Shown in pieces: positions 33,391 to 45,094 of a stretch of DNA of 64,000 nucleotides. The position numbers were made by a program, and so were the translations under genes. Source of the DNA: Ptiloglossa arizonensis (Eukaryota; Arthropoda; Insecta; Hymenoptera; Colletidae); the NCBI RefSeq assembly GCF_051014685.1, contig NC_135056.1, positions 1,426,001 through 1,490,000 on the forward strand. Reading direction: 5' to 3'. The notes beneath the pieces were generated by a model that did not search any database, had not been told where the DNA came from, and was given only the letters and a program-made list of their open reading frames with translations. Positions within the stretch are counted from its first letter, which is position 1; each line of letters begins with the position of its first letter.

Positions 33391-33740
33391 TTGAAATCCG
33401 AAAAAGAATTGGGAAAAAAATACACCAATTACGTGGGTGATGGTGACCTTAAAAGCTCTATTAAAGTTCTTTTTGATCTGAAATCATATGATAAACAAAT
33501 AGTATTGAAGAAAAGTAAATGTACGAGACACGTACAGAAGAAGATGACTATACATACGGTTACGGTGTGGAAAAAAAGGTTCTTCTTTCCAAGTTTCTAC
33601 TTGGAGGAAAAGGGCAATTCACGGATGCACTAATGAAAAAATTAACGACATACTACAGCCTGACTATTATAAGATATTCAGATACGCTACCAGAAGTAAA
33701 AGAAGTAGTCTTGGCCACATAATGGGTGAAATAAATAGTT
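33391..33740 (+). pseudogene. Mutator-domain (Kolobok-like) transposase, catalytic part, upstream of mariner insertions
   Basis: Plus frames give YTNYVGDGDLKSSIKVL, then KSKCTRHVQKKM, then GGKGQFTDALMKKLTTYYSL and a degenerate KEVVLAT. These match the order DGD, C.GHVQKR.G, L.GKG.LT...I.K.Q.YYG in the Mutator-like transposase domain of many insect proteins. The Asp of DGD is the expected catalytic-region residue. The protein stops near 33720 and resumes at ~36190 after two mariners. Confidence 0.6.
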
Positions 33741-33788
33741 TTGAGCGTTTTTCGTTAGATGGTTTAGTGAGCCATATCTCACGATGTA

Positions 33789-35088
33789 CGAGGGCGATCC
33801 GATAAGTACTTAGCCTACAAAAGAAAAACGAAAATTTTGGAAAAGTAGCGATTTATTTCTCTATATAGTCTCCTTTCAGTTCGATACACTTGACCCAGCG
33901 ATGCTCCAACACCTTCAACCCATCTGAAAAATACGTTTTCTGAAGGTCTGCAAAGTAGGCCTCCGTGGCGGCGATAACCTCCTCATTCGACTCAAATTTC
34001 TGCCCGGCGAGTGACTTTTTCAAGTTTGGAAACAAATAGAAGTCGCACGGGGCCAAATCTGGAGAATACGGTGGACAGACAGGGTAGCAGTTCGTAGCCT
34101 AATTCGACCAATTTGGCCGTGGCGACGGCGGAGGTGTGAGTCGGTGCGTTGTCATGGTGGAAGAGCACTTTTTTCTTCGCCAAGTGGGGCAGTTTTTTCT
34201 GCAATTCGGCGTCGAATCGGCCCAATAAACCGGCATAGTAGAGCCCTGTGACCGTTTTGCCCTTGTCCAGGTAGCCGATGTAGATCACACATTTTGAATC
34301 CCAAAAAAACAGTGGCCCTCAGCTTTCCGGCCGATAGGACAGACTTTTCGCCTTCTTCGGGGCACGTTCGCCGGGTGACGTCCACTGTTTCGACTGTTCC
34401 TTGGTCTCTGGTGTGTACCAGTGAATCCATATTTCATCGACGGTCACGAAACGACGCAGAAACTCCTTCGGATTGCGCCTAAACAGCATCAAACACTGCT
34501 CCGAAGTGGTCTCACGGTTACGCATGGTGTCCGGAGTAAGCAAACGCGGCACTCATCGCGCCGACAGCTTTCTCGTGCCCAATATTTCATGCAGGATATG
34601 ACCCACGTGGTCTTTTCAGATGCCTACTGTCTCAGCTATCTCGCACACCTTCAATCGGCGGTCTGCCAATACGAGATCGTGAATTTTTTTTACGCTATCC
34701 TCCGTGGTAGCCGTTTTCGGGCCACCTGGACGTGGCTCATCAAAAACCGACGTGCGACCACGTTAAAACTCGTTAAACCAATTTTTGACGGTCACCATCG
34801 AAGGAGAAGAGTCACCGTAGACAGCATCCAAGCGCTCGTTGATTTCGCTGCGCGATTTCCCTTCCAAAAACAAGAATCGAATCACCGACCGATATTGCTC
34901 TTTTCCCATTTTTCTAAAATACGCGGACACGCCCGCTTCCACACGCGGTCAAAACAAAACTACGACTCCGATTCGGCTGGAATTTTGACCGTAGCTGTCT
35001 ACAAGAATATACTAGAAGTTAGTAAATTTTTCTTGCGATCGCGGTGACCATCGGGTGGTGAAACTAAGTAATTATCGGATCGCCCTCG
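33789..35088 (-). mobile_element. Near-complete mariner (1,300 bp) with TIRs and TA duplication
   Basis: The TIRs both read CGAGGGCGATCCGATAA then TACTTAG with one intervening mismatch, and lie at 33789 and 35088, flanked by TA. The length of 1.3 kb is normal. Of the elements here with recognisable transposase, only the piggyBac at 52 kb is better preserved. Confidence 0.93.
33853..34909 (-). pseudogene. Mariner transposase, DD34D type, frameshifted
   Basis: Starts MGKEQYRSVIRFLFLEGKSR at 34909 (HTH), continues through VTVKNWFNEF, where a TAA replaces the expected Gln codon. It goes on to RRFVTVDEIWIHWYTPETKE (first catalytic Asp), FHHDNAPTHTS (second Asp) and SPDLAPCDFYLF (third Asp), and ends LEHRWVKCIELKGDYIEK. 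All three catalytic Asp residues remain, but frames change several times (near 34540, 34320 and 34070), so no functional enzyme results. Confidence 0.93.
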
Positions 35089-35149
35089 TATACGTTGCAT
35101 CTTGTCATTCTATACTGCGACTTAAAGGCGACATAACGCTTTAAAAAAA

Positions 35150-36115
35150 ATTCTGTGACAGTTTTGTGTTTAGTGAATCCAGTCGTGTGTTAGAACGTTC
35201 GAAAGTGGAGGTAAAAAAAAGAAAAAATTCGATACATACTTCAGTACCACTACGACCAAAGTAAAAAAGCGGAATAGGCGGCCAAAAAAATTTGTACTCT
35301 TTATGGAACCAATACAATATCGAATGCAACAGCAAAGCGATGGTTCCAACGCTTCCGTTCTGGTAATATAGATGTTGAATACGAGACACGCTCTGTTAGG
35401 CCAATGGTCGAAAATGTTGATAAAATCATGGAAATCGTCGAGACAGATCGGTATGCGAGCACTTATTCAATTGCCCAGGAACTGAAGATTAACCAGAAAA
35501 CAATTTGAAGCCATTTGCATAAGGCTAGTCTCAAGAAGAAGGTCGATGTATGAGTGCCACACGAATTGACGCAAAAGAACCTTTTTGGTGCGAATTGATG
35601 TCTGCGATTCTTTGCTGAAGCGGATGGTGACTGGGGATGATAAATGGGTCACAAACGATCGCCAAGCTCGGATTAACTACCAAGAAGGTTTTACTGTGTG
35701 TTTGGTGGGATTAGAAAGGAATTCCCCACTATACTGTCAACAACTGACCAGATTGAAGCAGGCAATTGACGAGAAGCGTCCAAAATTGACCAATAGGAAG
35801 GGTGTAATTTTCCACCGAGACAACGCCAGGTCGCACACATCTTTAACGACGCGCCAGAAGCTCCGAGAACTTGGATGGGAGGTTATATCGCAGCCGCCGC
35901 ATAGCCCAGACCTAGCACCAACCGATTATCACCTTTCCGAGCACTTGCAAAATTTTCTTAATGATAAAAAACTGGCCTCAAGAGAAGCGTGTGAAAATGA
36001 GCTGATCAAGTTTTTTACCAATAGGGACGAGAACTTCTTCAATCGCGAAATTATGAAATTGCCTTCAAAATGGACAGAAGTTATCGAACAAAACGGCGCA
36101 TATTTAATCTAAATC
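35150..36115 (+). pseudogene. Second mariner transposase of a different subfamily
   Basis: Plus-strand order: a decayed HTH part (~35240-35560, with SIAQELKINQKTI-like residues), MVTGDDKWVTNDRQARI (first catalytic Asp) and LYCQQLTRLKQAIDEKRPKL. Then come FHRDNARSHTSLTTRQKLRE (second Asp), SPDLAPTDYHLSEHLQNF (third Asp position) and the end KLPSKWTEVIEQNGAYLI at 36112. The last 175 codons are open. It lacks about 45 codons between the first and second catalytic blocks. TIRs not resolved. It sits 60 bp from the mariner at 33.8-35.1 kb and is clearly different from it. Confidence 0.85.
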
Positions 36116-36179
36116 CGAAAATTCTAACTTTGTTAGTTTCATCGTCAAAGTAAAGAGGGAAACGCTCAGAACTTTTTAC

Positions 36180-36430
36180 TTCGTCTATTATTTCCATGTA
36201 TGTCCGACCGATGAAGAATCTCAACGTCAGTACTGTTCATCGGCATCTGACAGTTGGTGCAAGTGGCGTGTGGCAGAAGTAACTGAAAAACTAAAAGAAT
36301 TTAAGTACCAGCTTGGTTTTTCAAAATGAACTGTAACTCGTGTATTACTTATTTATGAAAATTTATATAGAGATGATTTATTTCACAGTTTTCAAATTGG
36401 CGTCCAGAGTAACTCAAAAATAAATTGACT
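36180..36430 (+). pseudogene. Mutator-domain (Kolobok-like) transposase, C-terminal part
   Basis: Plus frames give CPTDEESQRQYCSSASDSWC and KWRVAEVTEKLKEF (~36200-36310), then IYENLYRDDLFHSF (~36345-36390). The family order is CP.....W C.W...... followed by PIYE.LS.DDLL..C. It continues the fragment at 33391-33740. Confidence 0.6.
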
Positions 36431-39032
36431 TATCGATTTAGGGAAGAGAGAAGGAAGAGCAAACGAACAGAAAGATTCAGTACAAAAATATTTGAATAGT
36501 ATATAATTTGGTAACCGATTAACGTATAGTTGTTGTATAGCATATAATTGCTGTACAATATATAGTTGTTGCATAGCGTATGTTGCATACAATATAATGT
36601 AATATATTATATTGTAAAAAATATGGCTTATAATCTTGTATTATAGTGTATTATCGTTTGTTACAGTTATGCTACATATTACATGCCTAAAAGATATGCA
36701 TACAAAACGTTTAGCAAATCGTTCGTATTTATAGGCGTTTTCGAACGTTGCAATTCGTATTACAGCGAAGAAAACGTGGCGTACAAAACGCGGGGAAAAA
36801 AGCCGTAAAAAGGTCTGTTTAGTTTGAACCTTGTTTACCAAATCTAGCTCCCTCGAATTTCATGATTTTCCCAAAACTAAAAAATATCATAAAAGAACAA
36901 ATTTTTCGAAACGTTATAGCTATTCAAAAAAAATGTGACACGTGTTTTAATCTTTTGACTTCCTATGGCGCCTATAGACGCTTGATATGTTTTCGGTACA
37001 TACAGCGCCTAAGGAAGCCCGATATTAAATGCTCTAATATGGACTATGAGTTTGAGCAATTATCTATTTCCGAATATTCAGAAATTATTGTAGAATTTGG
37101 ATACACAAAAGCATATTTCAAATTGTCAAGAAATTAATCCTTGACAACTACTCTTATTCAGTTATTCTTCTCCGAATGTATAATTAAATATAATGTGGAA
37201 AAAATCAATAATTATTACATTTCAAAAGATTAGCCAAATAATAAACGTTTACGCTTGAATGTATGGAGAAATATAACAATCGATGTAACGTATCAATTTC
37301 TTCCTATATCAATTGATGTGCAGAGTGAACAAATTATCTCTGGATACAATATTGGTCTACTGAAAGAAGACCAGATAGAAGCAGAAAATTTGAAAAAAAT
37401 TATGAAAAGCGATTTTCATGGTATTTATTACTCTTAAAAATACTAAATAGCAACAAATTAACACTACCGACAGCTTTCGTAATATTAAGGTATACCTTTT
37501 GTGCGCACGCGCGCGCGCACACATATATATAAAAAAATCGATCGACGAGGAAAAAGAAGAATTTATATAATTGATCACATGCGTAGAATAAAAAAATCAT
37601 AACGTCTTCAGAAAGCATGCCATGGAATTTAAAGTAAATTTTATTATAAAAGCAGTTGAAACCAATCATTTCGATTAGTTGGTAAATCTAGTGTTAATAA
37701 AAATTCGTAAAAGTATCAATAAATTACGAGATTCTTTTTTAAAAACATTTCATCTTTTCTGAAATATGCATCGACAAAAGTTGTTACTATTCGAAGAAAA
37801 GTGCCTTTTTAAACAATACACTGCTCCAAAAAGAAGCTGATTCAAAATAATCTTTAGTTCTCTGCGATTTTAGAATCGGATATATTCAGAATTTCATCAT
37901 ATATTGTAGAACACAGATGGGCACAAATCGTAACGAAGATTCGATTCTGTGAACAATAAACTAAACAAAGACCAATTAATCCTTAATCCCCAATTAATCC
38001 CCGTACCAATCGCGGTACGGGGCAATCTCGACGCAAACGCACTTAAATTTTACTACGAAGAGAACATCATTTTTAATGTGTGATGGCGTAAGGTAAATTA
38101 TTAAGTCTTTATTCCAACTGTAGCAAACAAAAACATAAATTCAATTACAATGACAATAGAAAATATATTCAACGTAATCAATACATATGCAGTACTGCTC
38201 CTAATATACCCAGTTGAGATAATTAAGGGTTCAATACAGACCTTCAAGAACTGGTTTTTAAGATCCCCAATACTTTTCTTTTCCACAATAGAAAAAAATA
38301 ACGAAATACACATCATTGGCGACCAAAATAAAAATAATATGGAAACAAGAAATAAGAAACAGTGATCATTGTGTTCATAGTTATATCTACAACAGGCATC
38401 ATGTCAGAGAAATTACTACAGAATTTATCAACAACAGGCTTACGCCCACATATAGACCTAAACATACAAAACGCAACGCTACTAAAAACAACAATATAGT
38501 CAGAAAAACTACTCTTGTCGGAGTAAAGGACAAGCATATAACTTGGAAAAAGCATATATTTTTTTAGAACCCACGAAAGTGTGAAAAACAGAAATAATAA
38601 TAATATACATAAGTTCGAACGATCGTCATGTATTAGTGAAATATCAGTGAGAATCAAAAGTGATTACGGCACATAGTACTGTTAGTTTCAGTATTCGGAA
38701 GGTTAAACAAGATTCTTATTATTTGTTGGAAATATTGCTATATTATTATCGACATTAAACTGAATATTTATATATGATCTTTATTGGGTATGATATCAAT
38801 AAAACCAATAATTTTGTCCCACTAGATCATTAAAGTATTGTATGTATAACGCACATTTAAAATAGTGTTATAAATTGTGACCAATCCATAGATAACACGG
38901 TACACAATTTTATATAATGCAGAAAGAATTGTGCATACATTGTATAGTTTACAATGCCACGAAGGAACGCAACCATTGATTTCCAAAAAACGCGCTGCGT
39001 GCGTGTGTCGCAACGCCCGACACAGCAATTAA
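36431..39032. other. AT-rich stretch without recognised gene
   Basis: Short ORFs (36862-37137 and 37255-37437 +; 38101-38316 and 38313-38657 -) have no family I know. A CG/CA/TA microsatellite lies at ~37503-37530. Several TA-rich and gttgttgca-type simple repeats are at 36520-36620. Confidence 0.4.
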
Positions 39033-39039
39033 ACTAACC

Positions 39040-39350
39040 GTGCCTGAGGAGGGCGTCATGTTTTACCCCGATGTGATGCTAGTCTTGGCATTGCATTGGT
39101 ACAAACTAAACAATCGACGACTGAGAGTTCCACCCTCGAAATTCCGGGTCTTCAGAGCGGACCTAAGACAGACTGCCTTGCCCTATCTCGGATCTTCGGC
39201 AGTTAGGGTGTTTGAGTCGCTGAACGAATCAGGGGGATTGGACTGGAGATGACGCTTCATAAGACCGAGATGCAGGGTTTCCACGCATTTTTGCGAGAGC
39301 TGCCGACTCCTCTGATTCGGGTGGATGTCGACGTAAAATCGTAGATAAAA
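39040..39350 (+). pseudogene. R1-like RT fragment (post-YADD region)
   Basis: The plus strand starts with FYPDVMLVLA (family CYADDTLVLA, catalytic Asp pair lost). After frame change it gives IRGIGLEMTLHKTEM and LPTPLIRVDV (~39225-39335), matching IR..GLEVALHKTE and the following R1 RT thumb region. GC-rich like the other R1-like pieces. Confidence 0.65.
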
Positions 39351-39399
39351 TATTCTTTGTCTAATTTATATACGAAGGAAACAAAACTGTTCTCCTTCT

Positions 39400-39880
39400 T
39401 CCTACGATGCATTTTCAAGCCGACCATTTATCGAAACTCAGAAAAGTGAAATAACCCATTTTTACAATAATAGTAAGGGAGGCGTAGATACTTTAGACCA
39501 ACGCTGTTATACAAAGAGTTTGTCAAAAAAACAAAAGACAAGCCGATGATCACTAAGAGTACATATTCAGTGGAATGCTCGATATTCACGTCATAATATT
39601 ATTAGTTATTTATAAATTAAATACAAAATTACCAATAAAATAAGATAATTACTTAAAAAATGTATCGTTCCCTTTGATGAAAAACCATTTAAAACATCGT
39701 TTACGTATCACTACAATACCCAGACACATTTGAACGTTGATTACTGGAGCATTGGGTATACAGCTGCTAAAAGGTACAGAAATAAGTACACGAAGGCTAG
39801 AAAGATGCAGATTTTGTCCATAGATGAAAGATAGAAAAGGACAAATAATACACATCTTATGTTCAAGGAGTATATGTGCC
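39400..39880 (+). pseudogene. piggyBac transposase C-terminal fragment
   Basis: NNSKGGVDTLDQRCYTKSLS (~39464-39523) is the classic KGGVDxxDQ block holding the third catalytic Asp of piggyBac. It is followed by MLDI..HNIISYL-like residues (~39575-39615) that match the next conserved helix. Then decayed, lysine-rich sequence to ~39880. The first two catalytic Asp blocks are absent. Confidence 0.75.
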
Positions 39881-40289
39881 GAGTACCAGATTTTAAATTA
39901 CTCATATTGTGTAAAATTAGATTAGGTACTACCACCGATACTAAATATTTCTTCGTATTTACTAAGGTAAGATATAAATTATATTTTCTATTCATACCAG
40001 GTACATGTAGTGACTGGGATAGCCACAAAAGTGTTATACAGAAAGCATGTTAATCAAAAATCGTTTCGGCACTCATCAAAATAACTTAAAATTTTTTATT
40101 TCTTTTCGCCTTTTTTCTGCTTTAATAGGGATTGCAACATGCAACAGTTTTCTAATGAAAAAAGTTTCTCAAAAATATTCAATAACATTAAAAATAATAA
40201 AAGTTCGTTTTAGTTTCGGTAGTAACCACAGCGTGTTATCTACGCTGAAAAATTGTAGAATGTCATTTCAGAATTAAATCACTCAATGG

Positions 40290-41340
40290 TTTGTGACGTC
40301 ACCAGGTGCTTGTATAACAGCTTTTATACGTTGACATAGATTTTATTAAATTTTCACATTCTTTTTTATCATATTTCTTCCCACGATAATTTAATCGTAC
40401 AAATTCGATTTTATTTTATGACATTTTGTATATTAAATTTTTCCGTGTTGCTCATAAATTTGCAATCGGATTTAAATCTAGACTGTCTTCTAGCCATTTT
40501 AATTCCACAATACTGTTATTTCGCAAATATTCTTCAACTTTTTTGGAATTCAAAATTTTCGGAATCTTCAAACCAATTTTCCACACTTGAAATCAAAAAA
40601 TGTTCCAATACATATATGTGGGATTCCCTATCACAAGTCTCCCAACTAATAATACAATATATATCGCTGCGTGGCTGGATGCTAACTGCTCTCGTCCTTC
40701 TTCCTTCTTTTTTCTCTAGCTCGAGACGATGCACACATTTGTTTATATATTCAATCGGGCCGCTATCCCGCTTCGTTACACACGTACCTCGCTCTCCAAA
40801 TATTATACATTCTTAACACGCACGCACTTCACTCATTGCATGTATGCATTTATACTTTGATGAAATATTTCGTCTGTTTTCCGCCAAAGTGCCCCGCTTC
40901 ATCACTAAAAATGACTTTCTTCCAGACATTCTCAGTTCAATATTAACGTTCTTTACACCACTGTAAATTTTTCGTTCTGTGGTTTTTTTTAAGAAACAGT
41001 TTCACTTCAGCTTTATGAAATCAGCAAGCCATTTCATTTAGTTGGTTTCTAACCGTACGATCACACACATTTTTTTTTGCATTTTTATTAATTTGTTTCG
41101 ATACAAATCGTTTCATTTCTCTCACTATCTTAATTGTCTTCTCTTGCAGATGTTACTCGAGTACGTTTACATTTTTTACGATTTTCTATACTTCCGTCTC
41201 CTTAAAAAATTGTATTTACATAACTGACTGAACTTGAAGCACTTTGCAACATTTCTGCCACTTTCCTTTGAAAATATCCTTGTTTTAAGAATTCTATTAC
41301 CCTAATTTTCAAGACGTCAAAAAAATAATGTAACATGATG
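40290..41340 (-). pseudogene. Tc1-like transposase (copy X)
   Basis: From 41340 downward: VLKIRVIEFLKQGYFQRKVA and EMLQSASSSVS (HTH), then NVWKKVIFSDEAGHF near 40885-40940 (first catalytic Asp block), then decayed sequence. WLEDSLDLNPIANL near 40480-40505 corresponds to SPDLNPIE with Glu replaced by Ala, and KSMSTYKSCY is at the end. Dead copy with many frame changes. Interrupted around 40600-40830 by unrelated-looking sequence. Confidence 0.65.
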
Positions 41341-41699
41341 CACCGATTTACTCTTCTTATTAGCACGTATAGTTACAATTTTGTTTATATTGCATGGTTC
41401 GCTTAAGCCCTAAAAGCCAAATATTAGGTTAGTGAAATCTAATACGTTTTCGATACTTTAGCTGTACGAAATATAACACAAATAGAAACTTTTTTTCTGG
41501 TCTTATGTTCATCGAATATTTTTTTCCAAACGACACTTTGTTTCTTTACTTTTTCCTGTTAGATAATAAATAAAGGTTTAAATTATTTTATGCGTATTTA
41601 CTTCATGTCCAACAAATTCAATATTTTTATACGTTTTATATTTATACCATGGTATTTTATGTGTCAAAAGTTACAATATTTCAAAATAATTTCGTGTTA

Positions 41700-42285
41700 T
41701 TGTATTTGCTCGAATACATTTTGCCAAGAGTTATATTAGGCAAACATGACATTGTAGATCCACCTCCATGTCTACCGTCTGGTTTACATACCGCAGTTTA
41801 AGAGATTCACCTTTGCAAATCCAACGCACTGAAATGTCATCGAAGCAACTCTTATTCATTTTTGTCTTATTCGACCAAATAACTCGTTCGCGTTGGGTAA
41901 TTGAATTTCAAACAAATTTAGGATTCTTCTTCGATAACATCGTTTTTTACTCTCAATAATTTTAAAACTAGCTGCATTAAAAATATTTTGAGCTGTCCAT
42001 CTGCTTATCTGTATAATTGTGTCTTGCTTTAATAATTATGCAGGCATTGGGATGCTCAAGGCTTCACCAGGTGTGATAAAATGTACAATTTTTTGTTCCT
42101 CCTGCGGTGATAATATTTTCGTTTTTTTCCTACGCTCAATAATATGTACCTATAATATTTTTGTCTTATTTTTTCGATTATGCATTGCACAGTCACGTCT
42201 TTCCGCAATTTTATGTGTTGACTAACCGTCATTTAGAAAAGAAATAAATTGTTTAACACAATTGGCAGAAATTGATTTCATGTCG
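41700..42285 (-). pseudogene. Tc1-like transposase (copy Y), N-terminal and central part
   Basis: From 42285 downward: MKSISANCVKQFISFLNDG then HKIAERRDCA (HTH of Tc1 type), later VIWSNKTKMNKSC (family WSDETK, catalytic Asp changed to Asn) at ~41840-41890, then CKGESLKLRYVNQTVDME, the WRKP...VPTVKHGGG region. It lies in the same orientation as copy X just downstream of it. Confidence 0.6.
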
Positions 42286-43505
42286 TTTTTCTCGATTAAA
42301 TGCGGGGAACTAAATGCCAGAATACAGAATCTTTCTATCTCATTGACACATACACAATTGTTAAATGTAAAATAATGTATAAACATGTTGCCAGAACATG
42401 CGATAAATAAAGCAGTGCAACACTGAATCTGCATGTGTGTCTGCATTACATTTGAATAAACAGCACTTTCTGCATTTTTGAAAAAATACCATACATAAGC
42501 TGTTTACACGCGCGCGCGCGCGCACACATACACACACCTTTGATATAAATATAGATATGATCTAAACTTATTTTATATTACATATCATTTGCAACTAGTA
42601 TCTTTTCCTCCTTCTTTTTGGTTTCTTTTTTCATTTTAATGTAACTTTTACCAATGTGAGGTATGTGAGGTTATTCTGGTTAAAATGATACCAAACGCGA
42701 TAAAACTTATATTTACTTGTTTAATGATAGCTTATAATCCAAATTATATCGTATTTCGTTTCATTTTAATCAGAAAACCCCTTACAAATACAGTGGCAGA
42801 AATTTCTTTCAAAAAGAAACAGAAATAAAGAAATTTCATCATTGCATTAATTTATCTCGTCAATATGTTTCTTTCGTCTCAACTCTCGAACTTCTTTCTC
42901 TTTCACTTGTTCCTTTCTAGGTTGAGCACAAACAAAGGCGAACTTCGAAAGCCGGATTGAGCCGTATCAGGTTTAAAAATCTACACCTCTGTTGGATAAG
43001 TACCTGACTTAAGGCATCATTTTCATGCAATTATCCAATTTTCACTACGAAGGTAAAAGAAATCAGTATCGTAAAACGTTCTCAAATAGTTACCTTATCC
43101 AGGAACGTTCCTAACGGTATTGTAGATGTTGCCTCCACACATGAACGGACAAACGCCGCCAACTTCAATAATTTAATACGAGTGGAACTCGAGCGGAGCG
43201 TCAAATACCGAATAGTTCAACCTTAGCGACACTTGGGCACCACGATGCACCGGAACTATTTAGTCTACCGTAGATATCCAAGTTTATTATTGCATATTCC
43301 ACTTTCTACAGACCTCTTCATTTCTTTATTTGTTGTGTTCTGTTTTTTATCTGAAGGAAAAGATGTGGTTGGGTCTTGAAATCGGTATGGCATCGATTTT
43401 CAAATCGATCACACGAAAACACTTATTATTACTGTTCACGAGTTCAGTTTCAAGTAGTCAAATATATTATTCTGTTCATATAAAATATTATTTTTAGTAT
43501 TTAAA
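42286..43505. other. No recognised gene; CG/CA microsatellite
   Basis: A (CG)n(CA)n microsatellite lies at ~42507-42538. Otherwise AT-rich with nothing recognised. Confidence 0.4.
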
Positions 43506-43706
43506 ATGGTTAGTGAAGAATATATCATGAATAATAATTCTAATAATAACTTAGCAGAAACAAACGAATCGATAATTAACGATATTTGTACAACTTTAAC
43601 ATTTAGTGAAGAACCTGCAATAAATTACGATTTCAATTATGATTTTTCTAGATGTGACATAGACACCGCCGTAATTGGGGACGAGGAACGAATGTTATGT
43701 TATTGA
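43506..43706 (+). CDS. Hypothetical Asn/acidic-rich ORF
   Basis: A 66-codon ORF starting MVSEEYIMNNNSNNNLAETN with further acidic and Asn-rich residues. The ATG follows a short AT-rich leader. I recognise no family. It could be a first exon of something or chance. No splice donor is obvious before the stop. Confidence 0.25.
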   Translation: MVSEEYIMNNNSNNNLAETNESIINDICTTLTFSEEPAINYDFNYDFSRCDIDTAVIGDEERMLCY

Positions 43707-43739
43707 CTATTCCAGAGGTCCTTCCGAAATAATGTAAAC

Positions 43740-43885
43740 ATGGAATTGTGGAGATTTTAGTGAGTAAGTTCCGCAATCGGAATTTCCAAGTACGGGAAAT
43801 CCCACATTATTCTCGATTCTACCCCAAAAATTTGGGGGAGTCTTTAGAACATTTCCTCTACGTAAAAGGGAAAAAGTTAAAAAAC
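43740..43885 (+). repeat. Non-LTR 3' tail repeat, copy 1
   Basis: Contains TTTTAGTGAGTAAGTTCCG, then CTACCCCAAAAATTTGGGGG, then TTTCCTCTACGTAAAA. The CTACCCCAA..TTGGGG-AGTCTT..TTTCCTC-ACGTAAAA order recurs at 45567-45652. The A-rich end suggests the 3' tail of an R1-like or SINE-type retroelement. Confidence 0.55.
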
Positions 43886-44146
43886 ATTTTAAAAAAAGAT
43901 TAAAAGAGTTGCTACAAAATTTGTTCTGAAGATTTTAACGTTTGAACAAAACCGGTACAGGAAGCAAATTACGCATGAACTTTTCCACAGTCACGGTTGA
44001 TAAAGCCGTGATAAAATCAATGGGTCCGTTGAGACTAAGCAACAATCAAATCTATGGAGACATCAAGATAATATACAGTCACATACGGCTTTAACAATTA
44101 TTACTAAGAAATTCGCTACTTGTAGTGCTGTAACCGTCTTTTCTTC

Positions 44147-44147
<1 letters not shown>

Positions 44148-44229
<82 letters not shown>

Positions 44230-44241
44230 TGTGTGTGTGTT
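44148..44241. repeat. (GA)n(GT)n microsatellite
   Basis: Roughly 38 GA units followed by about 7 GT units. Confidence 0.95.
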
Positions 44242-44419
44242 CAAAGATGGATCCAGTGTGCATATTTTAATCTTACTTCCGACATCTCAGCCTTCTATTG
44301 CTGCTCGTGTTTGTATTTATAAATATGTGTAATATAATTATATTTACATCCTATTCAACCTTTAACTGTGTTGTTTATGTTGATGGTCGTGAATGGAAAC
44401 TATTCTAAGAACTGTTTAC

Positions 44420-45094
44420 GAAATGGAGTTTAATAGTTTAATACTAATTGAAATTAACGATTTAATTATAAAATTAAGAGAAGATGGATTGACAATTAGA
44501 AAAATTGCTCAAATAGTAAAAAAATTATATTCTTCTGTCCATATATTCTTAAAAATACATTCTTGAAAAATACAATGAAACTAAATTTATTCAAAATTGG
44601 CACAGATGTTACTCGAGATCGACAGATCGACCACAAAAAGTAGACTCGAATTATAAACGTGCAATTTTACATATAATTCGTTGTAATCTATAAACTAGTG
44701 CGCTAAAATTGATCAGTACGATAGAAAATAATTAAAATATAAATATAATACCAAGAACAATTCGTAATGTAATAAGAAAAGCTAGATCAATGGTCGGACC
44801 AAACCAAGCCAAATTAATAAAAGCAAACATCTTGAATTTGCAAAATACACGTTAACAAGGATCAAAGTTTTTGGAACAATGTTATATTCAACGATGAATG
44901 TAAATTTACTACTTTTAATTTGAGTGGAAACACTAAAGTTTAGAGAAAATCAAATAAACAGATGGAGTACAAACATTTGTATCGAACGTTTATTGAAAGT
45001 TTAATATCAATTGGTATTATTATGGAACAAAATACTTATCTGAATATTTTGAAAGAGAGGTTGAACGGAAGTGCCAAAAGTTGACGGAAGTTAA
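44420..45094 (+). pseudogene. Tc1-like transposase, 5' part of a split copy
   Basis: MEFNSLILIEINDLIIKLRE then DGLTIRKIAQIVKK (44425-44520) is the HTH. Later FWNNVIFNDECKF-like residues near 44875-44910 represent the first catalytic Asp block in a shifted frame, and WRKSNKQMEYKHL follows. The copy resumes at ~46060 after a nested insertion. Confidence 0.65.

Noticed and set aside
34421..35047. 208-codon plus-strand ORF
   Set aside because: It is the antisense shadow of the mariner transposase N-terminus.
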